Source of the DNA: an uncultured Bacteroides sp.
GTDB lineage: Bacteria; Bacteroidota; Bacteroidia; Bacteroidales; Bacteroidaceae
Assembly: GCA_949288585.1 (NCBI GenBank)
Contig: CASEKR010000021.1
Location: 1-60,081 of the forward strand
Length of the DNA stretch: 60,081 nucleotides
Reading direction: 5' to 3'
Within the stretch, counting starts at the first letter, position 1, and every line of letters starts with the position of its first letter. The notes under the pieces are model-generated. The model was not told the DNA's origin. It did not search any database and saw only the letters and a program-made list of their open reading frames with translations. Of the stretch, positions 10,201 to 18,409 are shown in pieces. The translations under genes and the position numbers were made by a program.

Positions 10201-10596
10201 TCTGACACCACTCAAGTTATACAAAGCCATAAGGTAATCCTTGACTTGGGCTTTGGCCTGTTCTACCTGTTGGGGATTTTGCAGTTTCGAACAATGCTTA
10301 TATTCTATCACCAAGCTGTTGACAACAGTATCCAAACGGCCATGGCCGCTACGTCGGTTCTCAAGTCCTTTAAATGTATGAACGATGCCATCCACTGGTT
10401 GTTCCTTTTTGATATGAAGGTCGACCCCAGTCTTACTCCTGATAAGGAAGTACAATTCATTCTCAAAAACAGATGATGTCTCTGCTTCTGATTTTGACAG
10501 TTCTGACTTGCGAAGAATAGTTGTCAATGCGGCATCTATCTCTGTACGATACTCACCGCTGTTTATCCACTGGCTTATTTGCTGTTCTCTACCCAT
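7279..10596 (-). CDS. Type IIG-like restriction-modification enzyme (Eco57I-type methylase)
   Basis: Single-polypeptide restriction-modification candidate of 1105 aa. The N-terminal ~180 residues contain a PD-(D/E)XK-like nuclease pattern (GRLDTVVNSLVIEYKH, with D and ExK in register). The central part is an N6-adenine methyltransferase: YFTPEWVADSVV, the SAM-binding DPCCGSGIF, VYGIDINPLSV, and the catalytic NPPW in MDMIVGNPPWVKW. The C-terminal ~350 residues presumably hold target recognition. The gene is much richer in A+T than its neighbours and stands alone without a separate specificity subunit, which suggests horizontal acquisition. Recognition sequence is unknown. A BREX PglX-like methylase is the main alternative, but no other BREX gene is nearby. 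Confidence 0.85.
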   Translation of the reverse strand: MGREQQISQWINSGEYRTEIDAALTTILRKSELSKSEAETSSVFENELYFLIRSKTGVDLHIKKEQPVDGIVHTFKGLENRRSGHGRLDTVVNSLVIEYKHCSKLQNPQQVEQAKAQVKDYLMALYNLSGVRYDAILTDGIKIAYFQFVANEVKSTMLRPMTVNDIDIIIRGILSDDTKKFEPVNIVIDFAIREASDSTSKEIAKILYNELLLNPTDKTTMLYEEWKELMHLSVNDSGKSNDIVKRRADLSQIFSQGINNPDLEYKALFALQTTYAIIVKLIACKVVDNLQFNSETNGYHDLLSLNSFQMQDFFKKIEDGYSYNNMGIRNFLEGDFFSWYADANQWSDDFYKKIKVLIVKVDEYSAFSLNVSYSPTDIFKDLYMAIIPQSVRHSMGEYFTPEWVADSVVSECTGIVGTTDWKAIDPCCGSGIFLLNLIKKVVGDVSVNELTKEERRMIRDKIIGRVYGIDINPLSVLSARVSYYLALYAFGEIRDIEIPVYLGDSAIIPSLVTYEGIDCYTYSISNLKCSNFEVVLPKRLVEQKNFGQMMSEMQAFVKAGEPRILYNVIYSKLNDAEKNCGKLQEKIESLCESLVYLHVNHWDGIWIRIATNFMLIARLGGMDMIVGNPPWVKWEHLPATYTQRIKSFCDIRHIFCNDGGMYGGAQLNICALISNVVATNWLKEDGVLAFLMPDSLMSQNSYEEFRNFYIDYIHGKRLYLQRIDRWMPPMRPFKCGSKSVTQDFNTYYFSSKPMDYVQGITVRMIKKRARVNDNTINKCCSFKDALGYLDITEGKACQLANNSTAFTYVSAHLDYKAIVGNTAYLYRTGVESTPFEVFKMTGMGESSIEGHYRFKNFSLKTAKYKVENIPAEGWDFSTRYVYPMVEGPDIKPFEYERSNNYHIVPYDENNTSAPVPLEVLMNTDYRLAMYFSEQRKILDMQSDKSKTMHRGNEFYALSKIGKYTFAPHIVAARDNTYFCASVINKTLTPWGEWKKTVCVKHTIIISQDIEGNFISEDESHFINGILNSSIVHSYIHDTFKTNGFSLKKSNLFIPKYDATNVLHQEIVELSKEATRNAVKRIGISEDLTDIYLKICATENAGLKNG

Positions 10597-10678
10597 ATCA
10601 AATATATCAGAATTCTAGAATTTCCCCATCAGATGAAATTTCCATGCCTGTTGATGGCTCAGTTCCATTTAGATTTTG

Positions 10679-10686
10679 CAAAGATG
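10679..10686 (-). promoter_or_regulatory. Possible -7 box for the restriction-modification gene
   Basis: CATCTTTG on the minus strand deviates from TAnnTTTG at the first base. It lies 83 bp upstream of the ATG at 10596. Weak candidate. Confidence 0.3.
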
Positions 10687-10845
10687 CGAAATTTTATTGA
10701 GCATACAGCATAAAACAGCCAGAGTTTGCTACAACAGACAGAGAGATTGGCCAAATTTTGAAGCTTAACAATCCCCTGCCAAGCCTGTGCCCCTATTTTC
10801 TGACTAATTTTCGCCTCTTTCTTCCCGACTCTGCACATATATTGC

Positions 10846-10853
10846 TAACTTTG
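10846..10853 (+). promoter_or_regulatory. -7 box for the AAA-ATPase/nuclease gene
   Basis: TAACTTTG followed by GCGCC, 28 bp upstream of the ATG at 10881. It makes the ATG at 10881 the natural start rather than the upstream in-frame codon at 10758. Confidence 0.6.
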
Positions 10854-10880
10854 CGCCATAACGTCTTAAACAAGAAGATT

Positions 10881-12443
10881 ATGAACCCGACGACACGGCT
10901 TTACCCGATAGGCATACAAACCTTCGAAAAACTAAGGAAAGGCAATTACCTGTATATAGACAAAACGGAATATGTCTACCGCATGGCACATTCTGGCGCG
11001 CAATACATGTTCCTGAGCCGTCCGAGAAGGTTTGGCAAATCTCTGCTGGCCAGCACGCTGCACAGTTATTTCGAAGGGCGAAAGGATTTGTTCCAAGGCT
11101 TGGCCATTGAGCAGTTGGAAACCGAATGGGTTCCTTATCCTGTGCTGCATTTTGACATGAGTACTGCCAAACATGCAGATAAAGAACGTCTGGAACAGGA
11201 ACTGAACTTGAAACTATTAGGTTATGAGCAGATATACGGACAGGGAAAAGGAGAAGTAAATGCCAACCAACGGCTGCAAGGATTGATTAGGCGCGCTTAT
11301 GCCCAAAGCGGCCGCCAGGTGGTGATACTCATCGATGAATACGACGCGCCATTGCTGGACGTGATGCACGAAAATGAAAACCTGCCCGCCCTGCGCGACG
11401 TGATGCGAAACTTTTACAGTCCCCTGAAAGCCTGCGATCCCTACTTGAGATTCGTATTCCTGACAGGAATCACCAAATTCTCACAACTAAGCATCTTCAG
11501 CGAACTGAACAACATCAAAAACATCAGCATGGAAGAAGCATTTGCCGCCATCTGCGGCATCACAGAAGAGGAAATGCGACAACAAATGAAGCCGGACATC
11601 GGCGCACTGGCTGCCAAATTGCAGGCAAGCCCGGAGGAAACGATCGCAAAACTAAAAGAGAATTACGATGGTTATCATTTCACCTGGCCCTCGCCCGATA
11701 TATATAACCCGTTCAGTTTGTTGAACGCCTTCTCCAGTGGGAAAGTTTCCCCCTACTGGTTCGGAAGCGGCACACCCACTTACCTGATAGAGATGTTACG
11801 CAAGTTTGGCATGACCGTCTCCCAACTGGGCGGGGAAGTCAAAGCCCTGGCCAGCGATTTCGACAAGCCGACGGAAAGGCTGGGCAGCATCATCCCCCTG
11901 CTCTACCAAAGCGGCTACTTCACCATCAAACGCGGCAATCCCCTGTTCGATTCCTACATCCTGGGCATCCCCAACCGGGAAGTGCGCACCGGACTGATGA
12001 GAAGCCTGGTGCCCTACTATCTGACGCCCGAAACGCAACAGACCTCATCCGCCGTGCTTGACATGGCAGAAAGTCTCTACAACAACGACATGGACGCCAC
12101 CCTACGCCACCTGCAACAGTTTCTTTCCACCGTTCCCTATTGCGACAACACCGACTACGAAGGCCACTACCAGCAGGTGCTCTACATCATCTTCAGTCTG
12201 CTGGGCAGTTACGTGGACATAGAAGTGCGCACCCCGCGCGGACGGATAGACATGGTGATGCGCACCCCGCACGCCCTGTACCTCATCGAACTGAAACTGG
12301 ATAAAGATGCCGACACGGCCCTGCAGCAAATCGACCTGAAGAACTACCCGGAACGCTTCGCACGATGCAATCTGCCGATTGTAAAAGTCGGCATCAGCTT
12401 CGACCGGCAGAAGCATACACTGGCCGGATGGAAAATCGGATAA
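10881..12443 (+). CDS. AAA-ATPase-like / PD-(D/E)XK nuclease domain protein
   Basis: A 520-aa protein of the family pairing an N-terminal AAA-ATPase-like domain with a C-terminal PD-(D/E)XK domain; such proteins are abundant in Bacteroides. It starts MNPTTRLYPIGIQTFEKLR. The P-loop-like segment SRPRRFGKSLLAS is near residue 55 and the Walker B-like VVILIDEYDAPLLD near residue 145. The C-terminal nuclease core is RGRIDMVMRTPHALYLIELK (D and ExK). The biological role is not established; mobile-element or defence roles have been proposed for relatives. It is preceded by its own promoter, and a dispersed repeat (12480-12550) follows its stop codon. Confidence 0.85.
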   Translation: MNPTTRLYPIGIQTFEKLRKGNYLYIDKTEYVYRMAHSGAQYMFLSRPRRFGKSLLASTLHSYFEGRKDLFQGLAIEQLETEWVPYPVLHFDMSTAKHADKERLEQELNLKLLGYEQIYGQGKGEVNANQRLQGLIRRAYAQSGRQVVILIDEYDAPLLDVMHENENLPALRDVMRNFYSPLKACDPYLRFVFLTGITKFSQLSIFSELNNIKNISMEEAFAAICGITEEEMRQQMKPDIGALAAKLQASPEETIAKLKENYDGYHFTWPSPDIYNPFSLLNAFSSGKVSPYWFGSGTPTYLIEMLRKFGMTVSQLGGEVKALASDFDKPTERLGSIIPLLYQSGYFTIKRGNPLFDSYILGIPNREVRTGLMRSLVPYYLTPETQQTSSAVLDMAESLYNNDMDATLRHLQQFLSTVPYCDNTDYEGHYQQVLYIIFSLLGSYVDIEVRTPRGRIDMVMRTPHALYLIELKLDKDADTALQQIDLKNYPERFARCNLPIVKVGISFDRQKHTLAGWKIG

Positions 12444-12479
12444 AAACAGCCGATCCCCCCATACTCCCCCCGCCCCAGC

Positions 12480-12550
12480 TTCGTTTCCATGCGCACCACA
12501 CAAAAACGAACCAATAACGAGCCAATAACGAACCCATAACGAAGCGGGTA
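12480..12550 (+). repeat. Dispersed intergenic repeat, copy 1 (CCAATAACGA type)
   Basis: Contains CGTTTCCATGC followed by tandem ~11-bp units reading CGAACCAATAACGAGCCAAT and AACGAACCCATAACGA. The same elements in the same order occur at about 54900-54955. It lies between the AAA/nuclease gene and the argS promoter. Confidence 0.7.
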
Positions 12551-12577
12551 CGGACGACAAAAACAGGCACGCATGTT

Positions 12578-12607
12578 TTGTAGTGCCTGCGGTTTGCACT
12601 ATCTTTG
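12578..12607 (+). promoter_or_regulatory. argS promoter
   Basis: TTG (12578-12580) and TATCTTTG (12600-12607) with a 19-bp spacer, 28 bp before the argS ATG. One of the best promoter matches in the window. Confidence 0.75.
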
Positions 12608-12635
12608 CACGCAAGAATATTACCATTGATTGCTC

Positions 12636-14376
12636 ATGAAAATAGAAGAGAAACTGACCGCCGCCGTCGTGAGCGGCCTCAAGGCACTCTACGGGCAGGA
12701 CGTGCCCGCCAAAGATGTGCAGTTGCAAAAGACCAAGAAAGAGTTTGAAGGACACCTGACGCTGGTTGTCTTCCCCTTCCTGCGCATGTCGCGCAAGGGG
12801 CCCGAACAGACGGCGCAGGAGATTGGCGAATATCTGAAGGCCAACGAGCCCGCCGTGGCAGCCTTCAACGTCATCAAAGGCTTCCTGAACCTCACCGTTG
12901 CCTCCTCCGCCTGGATTGAACTGCTGGACGACATCCACGCCCGGGAGCAGTATGGACTGACCGCCGCCACGCCCCAGTCGCCCCTGGTGATGATTGAGTA
13001 TTCGTCGCCCAACACCAACAAGCCCCTCCACCTGGGACACGTGCGCAACAACCTCCTGGGCAACGCCTTGGCCAACATCATCGCCGCTAACGGCAACCGC
13101 GTGGTCAAGACCAACATCGTCAACGACCGTGGCATACACATCTGCAAGTCCATGCTGGCCTGGCTGAAGTACGGCAACGGCGAGACACCCGAATCTTCCG
13201 GCAAGAAGGGCGACCACCTTATCGGTGACTACTACGTGGCCTTCGACAAGCACTACAAAGCCGAGGTGAACGAGCTGATGGAGCAGGGCATGACCAAGGA
13301 AGAGGCCGAAGCCGCCTCGCCCCTGATGAAAGAGGCCCGCGAGATGCTGGTGAAGTGGGAAGCCGGCGACCCCGAAGTGCGCGCCCTGTGGAAGAAGATG
13401 AACGACTGGGTGTACGCCGGATTTGACGAGACGTACCGCATGATGGGCGTCAGCTTCGACAAGATATACTACGAATCCGAGACCTACCTGGAAGGCAAGA
13501 AAAAAGTCCTCGAAGGCTTGGACAAAGGTCTGTTCTACCGCAAGGAAGACGGCTCCGTGTGGGCCGACCTGACGAACGAGGGCTTGGACCACAAGCTGTT
13601 GCTCCGTTCAGACGGCACATCAGTTTACATGACGCAGGACATCGGCACCGCCGAACAGCGCTTCGCCGACTACCCCATCGACAAGATGATTTACGTGGTG
13701 GGCAATGAGCAGAACTACCACTTCCAGGTGCTCAGCATCCTGCTGGACCGCCTGGGCTTCGAGTGGGGCAAGAGCCTGGTACACTTCTCCTACGGCATGG
13801 TGGAACTGCCCGAAGGCAAGATGAAGAGCCGCGAGGGTACCGTGGTGGATGCCGACGACCTCATGGCTGAAATGATTGCCACCGCCCGCGAGACCAGCGG
13901 CGACCTGGGCAAGCTGGACGGCACTGAAGTATTTCATCCTCAAGGTGGACGCCCGCAAGAACATGACGTTCAATCCGAAGGAATCCATCGACTTCAACGG
14001 CAACACAGGCCCCTTCATCCAATACACCTACGCCCGCATCCGCTCCGTGCTGCGCAAGGCTGCGGAAGCAGGCATCACCTTGCCCGAGCGTCTACCCGAA
14101 GGCATCGAGCTGAGCACCAAAGAGGAAGGCCTCGTGCAGATGCTGGCCGACTTTGCCGGGGTGGTGCGACAGGCTGGCACAGATTATAGTCCCTCGCTCA
14201 TCGCCAACTACTGCTACGACTTGGTGAAGGAGTACAACCAGTTCTACCACGACTTCAGCATCCTGCGCGAAGAGAACGAGGCCGTGCGCCTGTTCCGCCT
14301 GGTGCTCTCCGCCGAAGTGGCGAAGATGGTGAAGCTGGGCATGGGCCTGCTGGGCATCGAGGTGCCGGAGCGGATG
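12636..14376 (+). pseudogene. argS: Arginyl-tRNA synthetase, broken by an internal frameshifting deletion and loss of the natural stop
   Basis: Encodes class I ArgRS. Visible landmarks are the N-terminal Add-1 domain, the HIGH-type motif HLGHVRNN after EYSSPNTNKPL, and KMKSREGTVVDADDL (KMSKS-type loop). Reading frame 12636 is lost after ...GDLGKLDG (about 13920). The rest of the protein continues in another frame from GCA 13921 (ALKYFILKVDARKNMTF...) to GIEVPERM at 14376. ArgRS normally has about 16-18 residues between these two blocks, so the change is a deletion of 3n+2 bases, not a single-base slip. The expected stop after PERM is missing; the sequence runs directly into the 3' end of the convergent kinase gene. 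An essential enzyme broken twice suggests assembly error or a second argS elsewhere. Confidence 0.85.
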
Positions 14377-15313
14377 CCTGCCCCACGGCGGACTGCAACG
14401 TGATGTTGCCGCCGTGGCGGTTCATGACCTGGCGGCAGAGGCTCAGGCCGATGCCGGAGCCGCCGGGTTTGGTGGTGAAGAAGGGGACAAAGACCTTGTC
14501 CTGCACGTCGGGCAAGATGCCCTCGCCATTGTCGCGCACATAGATGACGCACTTCCAGGAGAGGGCTTCGGCGGTGCCCACCTCGATGCAGGGGTCGGGC
14601 ATCTTGGCGCAGGCTTCGCGCGCGTTCTTCAGGAGATTGATGAGCACCTGCTCCACCTGAGCGCGGTCAATGTGCAGCTGGATGTCCTCGGCGGGGAGAT
14701 GGATGCGGATGGCGGGGTCGGGATAGAGCTTGCGCAGGTCGGCCAGCAGTTCGCGCACAGAGACGGGACGGCGCACGGGGGCGGGCAGGCGGGTCAGTTT
14801 GCGGTAGTTCTCCACAAACTCCAGCAGGCCCTTGCTGCGGCGGCAGATGGTCTTCATGCCCTGCTGCATCACGGCATAGTTTCGCTCGTTCATCTCGCGC
14901 TCGCTCAGGGTCTCGCTCAGGGAGAGGATGGGCGTGATGGAGTTCATGATTTCGTGCGTCAGCACGCGGATGAGTTTCTGCCAGGCCTCCATCTCGTTGC
15001 GCTCCAGCAGGCGGGTGCGGAATCCCTGCATCGCTTCGGACAGTTCCCCCGCCATCTCCTCCATCGGGCGGTTGCGGTAGGGCGAACGGAAGGAAATCAT
15101 CCGGTCGTCGTGACGCAGGCTCTCCGCCAGGCCGCGCATCATGCGCATCTGCACCATCTGCATCCGGTAGAGGCGGACAGCCATCAGCAGCAGCAACAGG
15201 AAGAGGGTGGCGGCACAGAACCACAAGTGGCACTCCACCAGTACATACACCCCGACCGACATCAGGGCAAAGCCTGCCACGTGGAGCAGGACGATGAAAG
15301 AATAGCGTCTCAT
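14255..15313 (-). CDS. NtrY-like sensor histidine kinase, C-terminus replaced by antisense argS
   Basis: Membrane sensor kinase of a two-component system with the regulator encoded just upstream. Two N-terminal transmembrane helices (about residues 5-25 and 30-45) are followed by a linker and the kinase core. The H-box is LTHEIMNSITPI, the N-box LLKNAREAC, then DNGEGI and the G-box GGSGIGLSLCRQV. Homology ends at GGNITLQSAVGQ (14378). The remaining ~39 residues read through the antisense of argS to a stop at 14255, so the last ~10 natural residues are gone. Its ATG overlaps the regulator's stop (ATGA), implying translational coupling. The catalytic motifs are intact, so activity is possible. 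Confidence 0.85.
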   Translation of the reverse strand: MRRYSFIVLLHVAGFALMSVGVYVLVECHLWFCAATLFLLLLLMAVRLYRMQMVQMRMMRGLAESLRHDDRMISFRSPYRNRPMEEMAGELSEAMQGFRTRLLERNEMEAWQKLIRVLTHEIMNSITPILSLSETLSEREMNERNYAVMQQGMKTICRRSKGLLEFVENYRKLTRLPAPVRRPVSVRELLADLRKLYPDPAIRIHLPAEDIQLHIDRAQVEQVLINLLKNAREACAKMPDPCIEVGTAEALSWKCVIYVRDNGEGILPDVQDKVFVPFFTTKPGGSGIGLSLCRQVMNRHGGNITLQSAVGQASAPAPRCPAGPCPASPSSPLRRRAPGGTGARPRSLRAGC

Positions 15314-16631
15314 AAGCCCAGTTTTTCCAGTTTGCGATAGAGGGCGAAGCGGGTGATGCCCAGGTATTCCGCCGCGCGGGTCATGTTGCCGCCGCTCAGG
15401 CGCAGGGCGCGTTCGATGGTCTGCCGCTCCAGTTGCTCCAGGTTCAGCGTCTTGGCGTCTTTCAGTTTATCCGCACGCGAACCGGTAGCTTGGAAGAGGA
15501 AATCTTCCGGCCGGAGCAACGAGCCGTCGCCCAGAAGTACGGCGCGCTCCATCACGTGTTGCAGTTCACGTACATTTCCCGGCCAGGCATATTTCAGCAG
15601 TTTGTTCTTGGCCTCGCGCGAGAGGCCGCGCATCTCCTTGCGGTACTTGCGGGCATAGCGTTGCAGGAAATGCTCTGCCAGCAGGAGGATGTCGTTCCCC
15701 CGGTCGCGCAAGGGCGGGATATGCAGTTCGATGGTGTTGATGCGGTAAAGCAAGTCTTGTCGGAAACTCCCTTCCTCTACCAGACGATGGATGTCGGCAT
15801 TGGTGGCGCAGATGAGGCGCACGTCGATGGGCATGGCCTGCGTGCTGCCCAGGCGGACGATTTGCCGCTTCTCAATAGCAGTCAGCAGCTTGGCCTGCAT
15901 CGGCAGGGAGAGGTTGCCAATCTCGTCCAGGAAGAGCGTGCCGCCCGTGGCCGCCTCCATGCGTCCCGCCTTGGCCTTGCGGGCATCGGTGAAGGCGCCT
16001 TTCTCGTAGCCGAACAATTCGCTCTCGAACAGTTGCTCGGGGATGCTGCCCAGGTCGATGGTGACGAAGGGCTTCCCGTAGCGGGGCGAATGGCGGTAGA
16101 GCAACCGGGCGATGATGTCCTTGCCCGTGCCATTCTCGCCTAAGATGAGTATGTTGGCATCGGCCTCGCGCAGCTTCTCCACGGTAGCGAACACCTGGCG
16201 CATGGGCTCGGACTCGCCGATAATCCGTTCCTCGGAGCTTCCGCCCGCAGGGTCGCTCAGCACCTCTACTTGTTCCTTTAGTTGGTTCACCTCGCGGCGG
16301 GAGCGGCGCAGCTTCATGCCGGAGGAGAGGGTGGCCAGCAGTTTTTCCTTCTCCCACGGCTTGGGGATGAAGTCGGTGGCGCCCGCCTTGATGGCACGCA
16401 CGGCCTTGTCGGTGTCGGAGTAGGCGGTCATGAAGATGACCACCCCACGTCGCGGCTGAAGTTCATGTCCAACAGAATGAGGTCTGGACAGAACGTGTGC
16501 ATGAAGTGCTCGATGCGTTCGGGACTGACGGCCACCTTGATTTTCTCCGCCAGCGGCTCCAGCAGCAGGTTGAGGGCGAAGAGGACGTCTTCGTTGTCGT
16601 CCACGATGAGGATTTTTCCCAGTTGTTCCAT
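15310..16631 (-). pseudogene. NtrC/AtoC-like sigma-54-type response regulator, broken in the receiver domain
   Basis: Bacterial enhancer-binding response regulator. The start (ATG 16629-16631) gives MEQLGKILIVDDNEDVLFAL, and the phosphoacceptor is in LILLDMNFSRDVG. The frame then breaks near 16442 and resumes as VVIFMTAYSDTDKAVRAIKAG in another frame. About 20 residues expected between these blocks are missing, so this is a deletion. Downstream parts are intact: AAA+ domain with GENGTGKDI, ELFGYEKGAFTDARKAKAG and GTLFLDEIGN, and a Fis-type helix-turn-helix (GGNMTRAAEYLGITRFALYR). The sigma-54 contact loop reads GAFTDA instead of GAFTGA. A structured repeat copy forms its 5' leader. Likely target: the divergent tolC operon. 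Confidence 0.85.
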
Positions 16632-16634
16632 TGC

Positions 16635-16755
16635 AAATGATAATTTATTTTTGAGGAGTTAAAGAAGTTAGAAGAAGTTATCGCCCGCCAAGGCGGGCTA
16701 AGGAGTTAAAGCCAATAGTTGGTTCAACGATGCTCGCCCCGCTAAATTCCTATTT
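16635..16755 (-). repeat. Structured leader repeat, copy D (upstream of the response regulator)
   Basis: On the minus strand it begins AATAGGAATTTAGCGGGGCG and ends in the conserved AAAAATAAATTATCATTT, 3 nt before the regulator ATG. It shares the CCCGCC-TT-GGCGGG hairpin and the right arm starting GATAACTTCTTCTAAC with copies A-C. It lacks the left arm and the GCGGGGC/GCCCCGC hairpin partner. About 121 bp. Confidence 0.8.
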
Positions 16756-16800
16756 ATTCTTCCCGCTGGCAAAGATACGCATAATATCCATGTGTTGTGC

Positions 16801-16814
16801 GTGCGGTTGCGCAC
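16801..16814. promoter_or_regulatory. Candidate enhancer dyad 1 for the NtrC-type regulator
   Basis: GTGCG-GTTG-CGCAC is a perfect 14-bp dyad. Its centre is exactly 21 bp (two helical turns) from dyad 2 and about 85 bp upstream of the sigma-54-like element. This is the usual arrangement of upstream activating sites for NtrC-family regulators; the binding itself is inferred. Confidence 0.5.
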
Positions 16815-16821
16815 GTTTTTT

Positions 16822-16835
16822 GTGCGTTATTGCAC
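16822..16835. promoter_or_regulatory. Candidate enhancer dyad 2 for the NtrC-type regulator
   Basis: GTGCG-TTAT-TGCAC, the same dyad with one mismatched pair. Centre at 16828.5, on the same helical face as dyad 1. Confidence 0.5.
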
Positions 16836-16891
16836 GCTGGGAGGGACTTCCTTCTGCACATAAATCGCTATGCACAAACGGTTTGCATCTT

Positions 16892-16907
16892 TGGCACAGT
16901 ATTTGAA
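16892..16907 (+). promoter_or_regulatory. Sigma-54-like -24/-12 promoter of the tolC operon
   Basis: TGGCACAGTATTTGAA aligns with TGGCACR-N4-TTGCW. The GG at -24 and the G at -12 are correctly spaced; one base (C to A after TTG) deviates. Transcription would start near 16918, 16 nt before the tolC ATG at 16934. The other parts of this 302-bp divergent gap are repeat copy D and the two dyads. Confidence 0.5.
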
Positions 16908-16933
16908 CATGAGAAGGGCACAAACTGATTGTT

Positions 16934-18409
16934 ATGAGATTCAAACTGATGATAGCACTTGTCTTGTCCCTCGCCCGTCCCGGCCTGCCGTCGGGCTACG
17001 GGCAGGGACTGACGCTCACCCTGGAGCAGGCCATCGAACGGGCCAAGCAATCGTCTCCCGACGCGCAGAGTGCCCGGCACACGTTTCGTTCGGCCTACTG
17101 GAACTACCGTTATTACCGTGCCAACTACCTGCCAGCTCTCACGCTGACCTCAACTCCCTACTTAGACCGGGCTATCAACCGCATCACCATGGGCGACGGG
17201 GCAGTGCGCTTCGTGGAACAGAATCTGCTGAGCACCGACCTCAGCCTGAGCCTCAACCAGAACATCGCGTTGACCGGGGGCACGCTTTCATTGACCACTT
17301 CCGCCCAACGGCTGGATATGCTGAGTGAGCATTCTTCGTCGTGGCAGACTTCGCCCGTCACCATCGGATACAGCCAAAGCCTCTTCGGCTACAACAGCCT
17401 GAAGTGGGACAAGCGCATCGAGCCGATACGTTACGAAGAAGCGCGCAAGGCTTATGTGGAAACCTTGGAACTGGTAGCCGCCACGGCCACGCAGAAGTTC
17501 TTCGACCTGGCCACGGCGCAGAGCAACTTGGAAATCGCCACCACCAACTATGCCTATGCCGACACGCTCTACGCCTACGCCCGGGGACGATACGACATTG
17601 GCACCATCAGCGAGAACGAGATGCTGCAACTGGAAATCAACAAGCTGAACGAGGAGACCAACTGCATGAACGCACGCATAGAAGTGGAGAACGCCATGCA
17701 GGAGTTGCGCTCTTACCTCGGCATCCAGCAGGACACCGACTTGCAAGTGGAATTGGACGATTCCATCCCCGCTCTCATGGTAGACCTGAGCGAAGCCCTC
17801 CTGCTGGCCCATGCCAACAGTCCCGACATCTTGAACATGCGCCGCCGGCGGATAGAGAGCGAGAGCAACGTGGCCAACGCCAAAGCCAATGCTGGGCTGA
17901 AGGCCGACATCTACCTGCGCTTCGGCCTGACCCAGACGGGGGAGAAATGGAAAGATGCCTACCGCGACCCGCTCAACCAGCAGTACGTCAGCCTCAGCAT
18001 CTCGCTCCCCCTCCTCGACTGGGGCCGGGGGAAAGGGCAGGTGCGCGTGGCACGCTCCAACCGCGATTTGGTCTACACGCAGGTGGCACAGGACGAGACT
18101 GATTTCCAACTCAACGTGCGCAAGCTGGTGAAGCAGTTCAACCTGCAATCGCAGCGTGTGCGCATCACCGCCCGCACAGACCGCACCGCCCAACGCCGCG
18201 CCGAGGTGACACGCCGGCTCTACCTACTTGGAGAATCCTCCGTACTGGACCTCAACGCCTCCATCAGCGAGAAAGACGCAGCGCGCCGCAACTACGTCGC
18301 CGCCCTCAACGAATACTGGAGCCTGTTCTACACTCTGCGAAGCCTCACGCTCTACGACTTCGAGCACGACAGACCGCTGGAGGAGGACTTGGAGAGGCTG
18401 CTGGAATAA
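16934..18409 (+). CDS. TolC-family outer-membrane efflux protein
   Basis: Outer-membrane channel of a tripartite export system. The 491-aa protein has a signal peptide (MRFKLMIALVLSLARPG) and starts its mature part with LTLTLEQAIERAKQSSPDAQ, typical of OEP repeats. Two long helical OEP repeats follow (about residues 25-230 and 270-470), with LVAATATQKFFDLATAQSNL in the first and SISLPLLDWGRGKGQVRVAR in the second. It is the first gene of the export operon and lies behind the sigma-54-like element, divergent from the two-component system. Structured repeat copy A starts immediately after its stop codon. The substrate cannot be read from sequence. Confidence 0.92.
   Translation: MRFKLMIALVLSLARPGLPSGYGQGLTLTLEQAIERAKQSSPDAQSARHTFRSAYWNYRYYRANYLPALTLTSTPYLDRAINRITMGDGAVRFVEQNLLSTDLSLSLNQNIALTGGTLSLTTSAQRLDMLSEHSSSWQTSPVTIGYSQSLFGYNSLKWDKRIEPIRYEEARKAYVETLELVAATATQKFFDLATAQSNLEIATTNYAYADTLYAYARGRYDIGTISENEMLQLEINKLNEETNCMNARIEVENAMQELRSYLGIQQDTDLQVELDDSIPALMVDLSEALLLAHANSPDILNMRRRRIESESNVANAKANAGLKADIYLRFGLTQTGEKWKDAYRDPLNQQYVSLSISLPLLDWGRGKGQVRVARSNRDLVYTQVAQDETDFQLNVRKLVKQFNLQSQRVRITARTDRTAQRRAEVTRRLYLLGESSVLDLNASISEKDAARRNYVAALNEYWSLFYTLRSLTLYDFEHDRPLEEDLERLLE

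Noticed and set aside
12102-13592. 496-codon minus-strand frame over the AAA/nuclease and argS genes
   Set aside because: Spans two real genes and the repeat; composition is that of a shadow frame.
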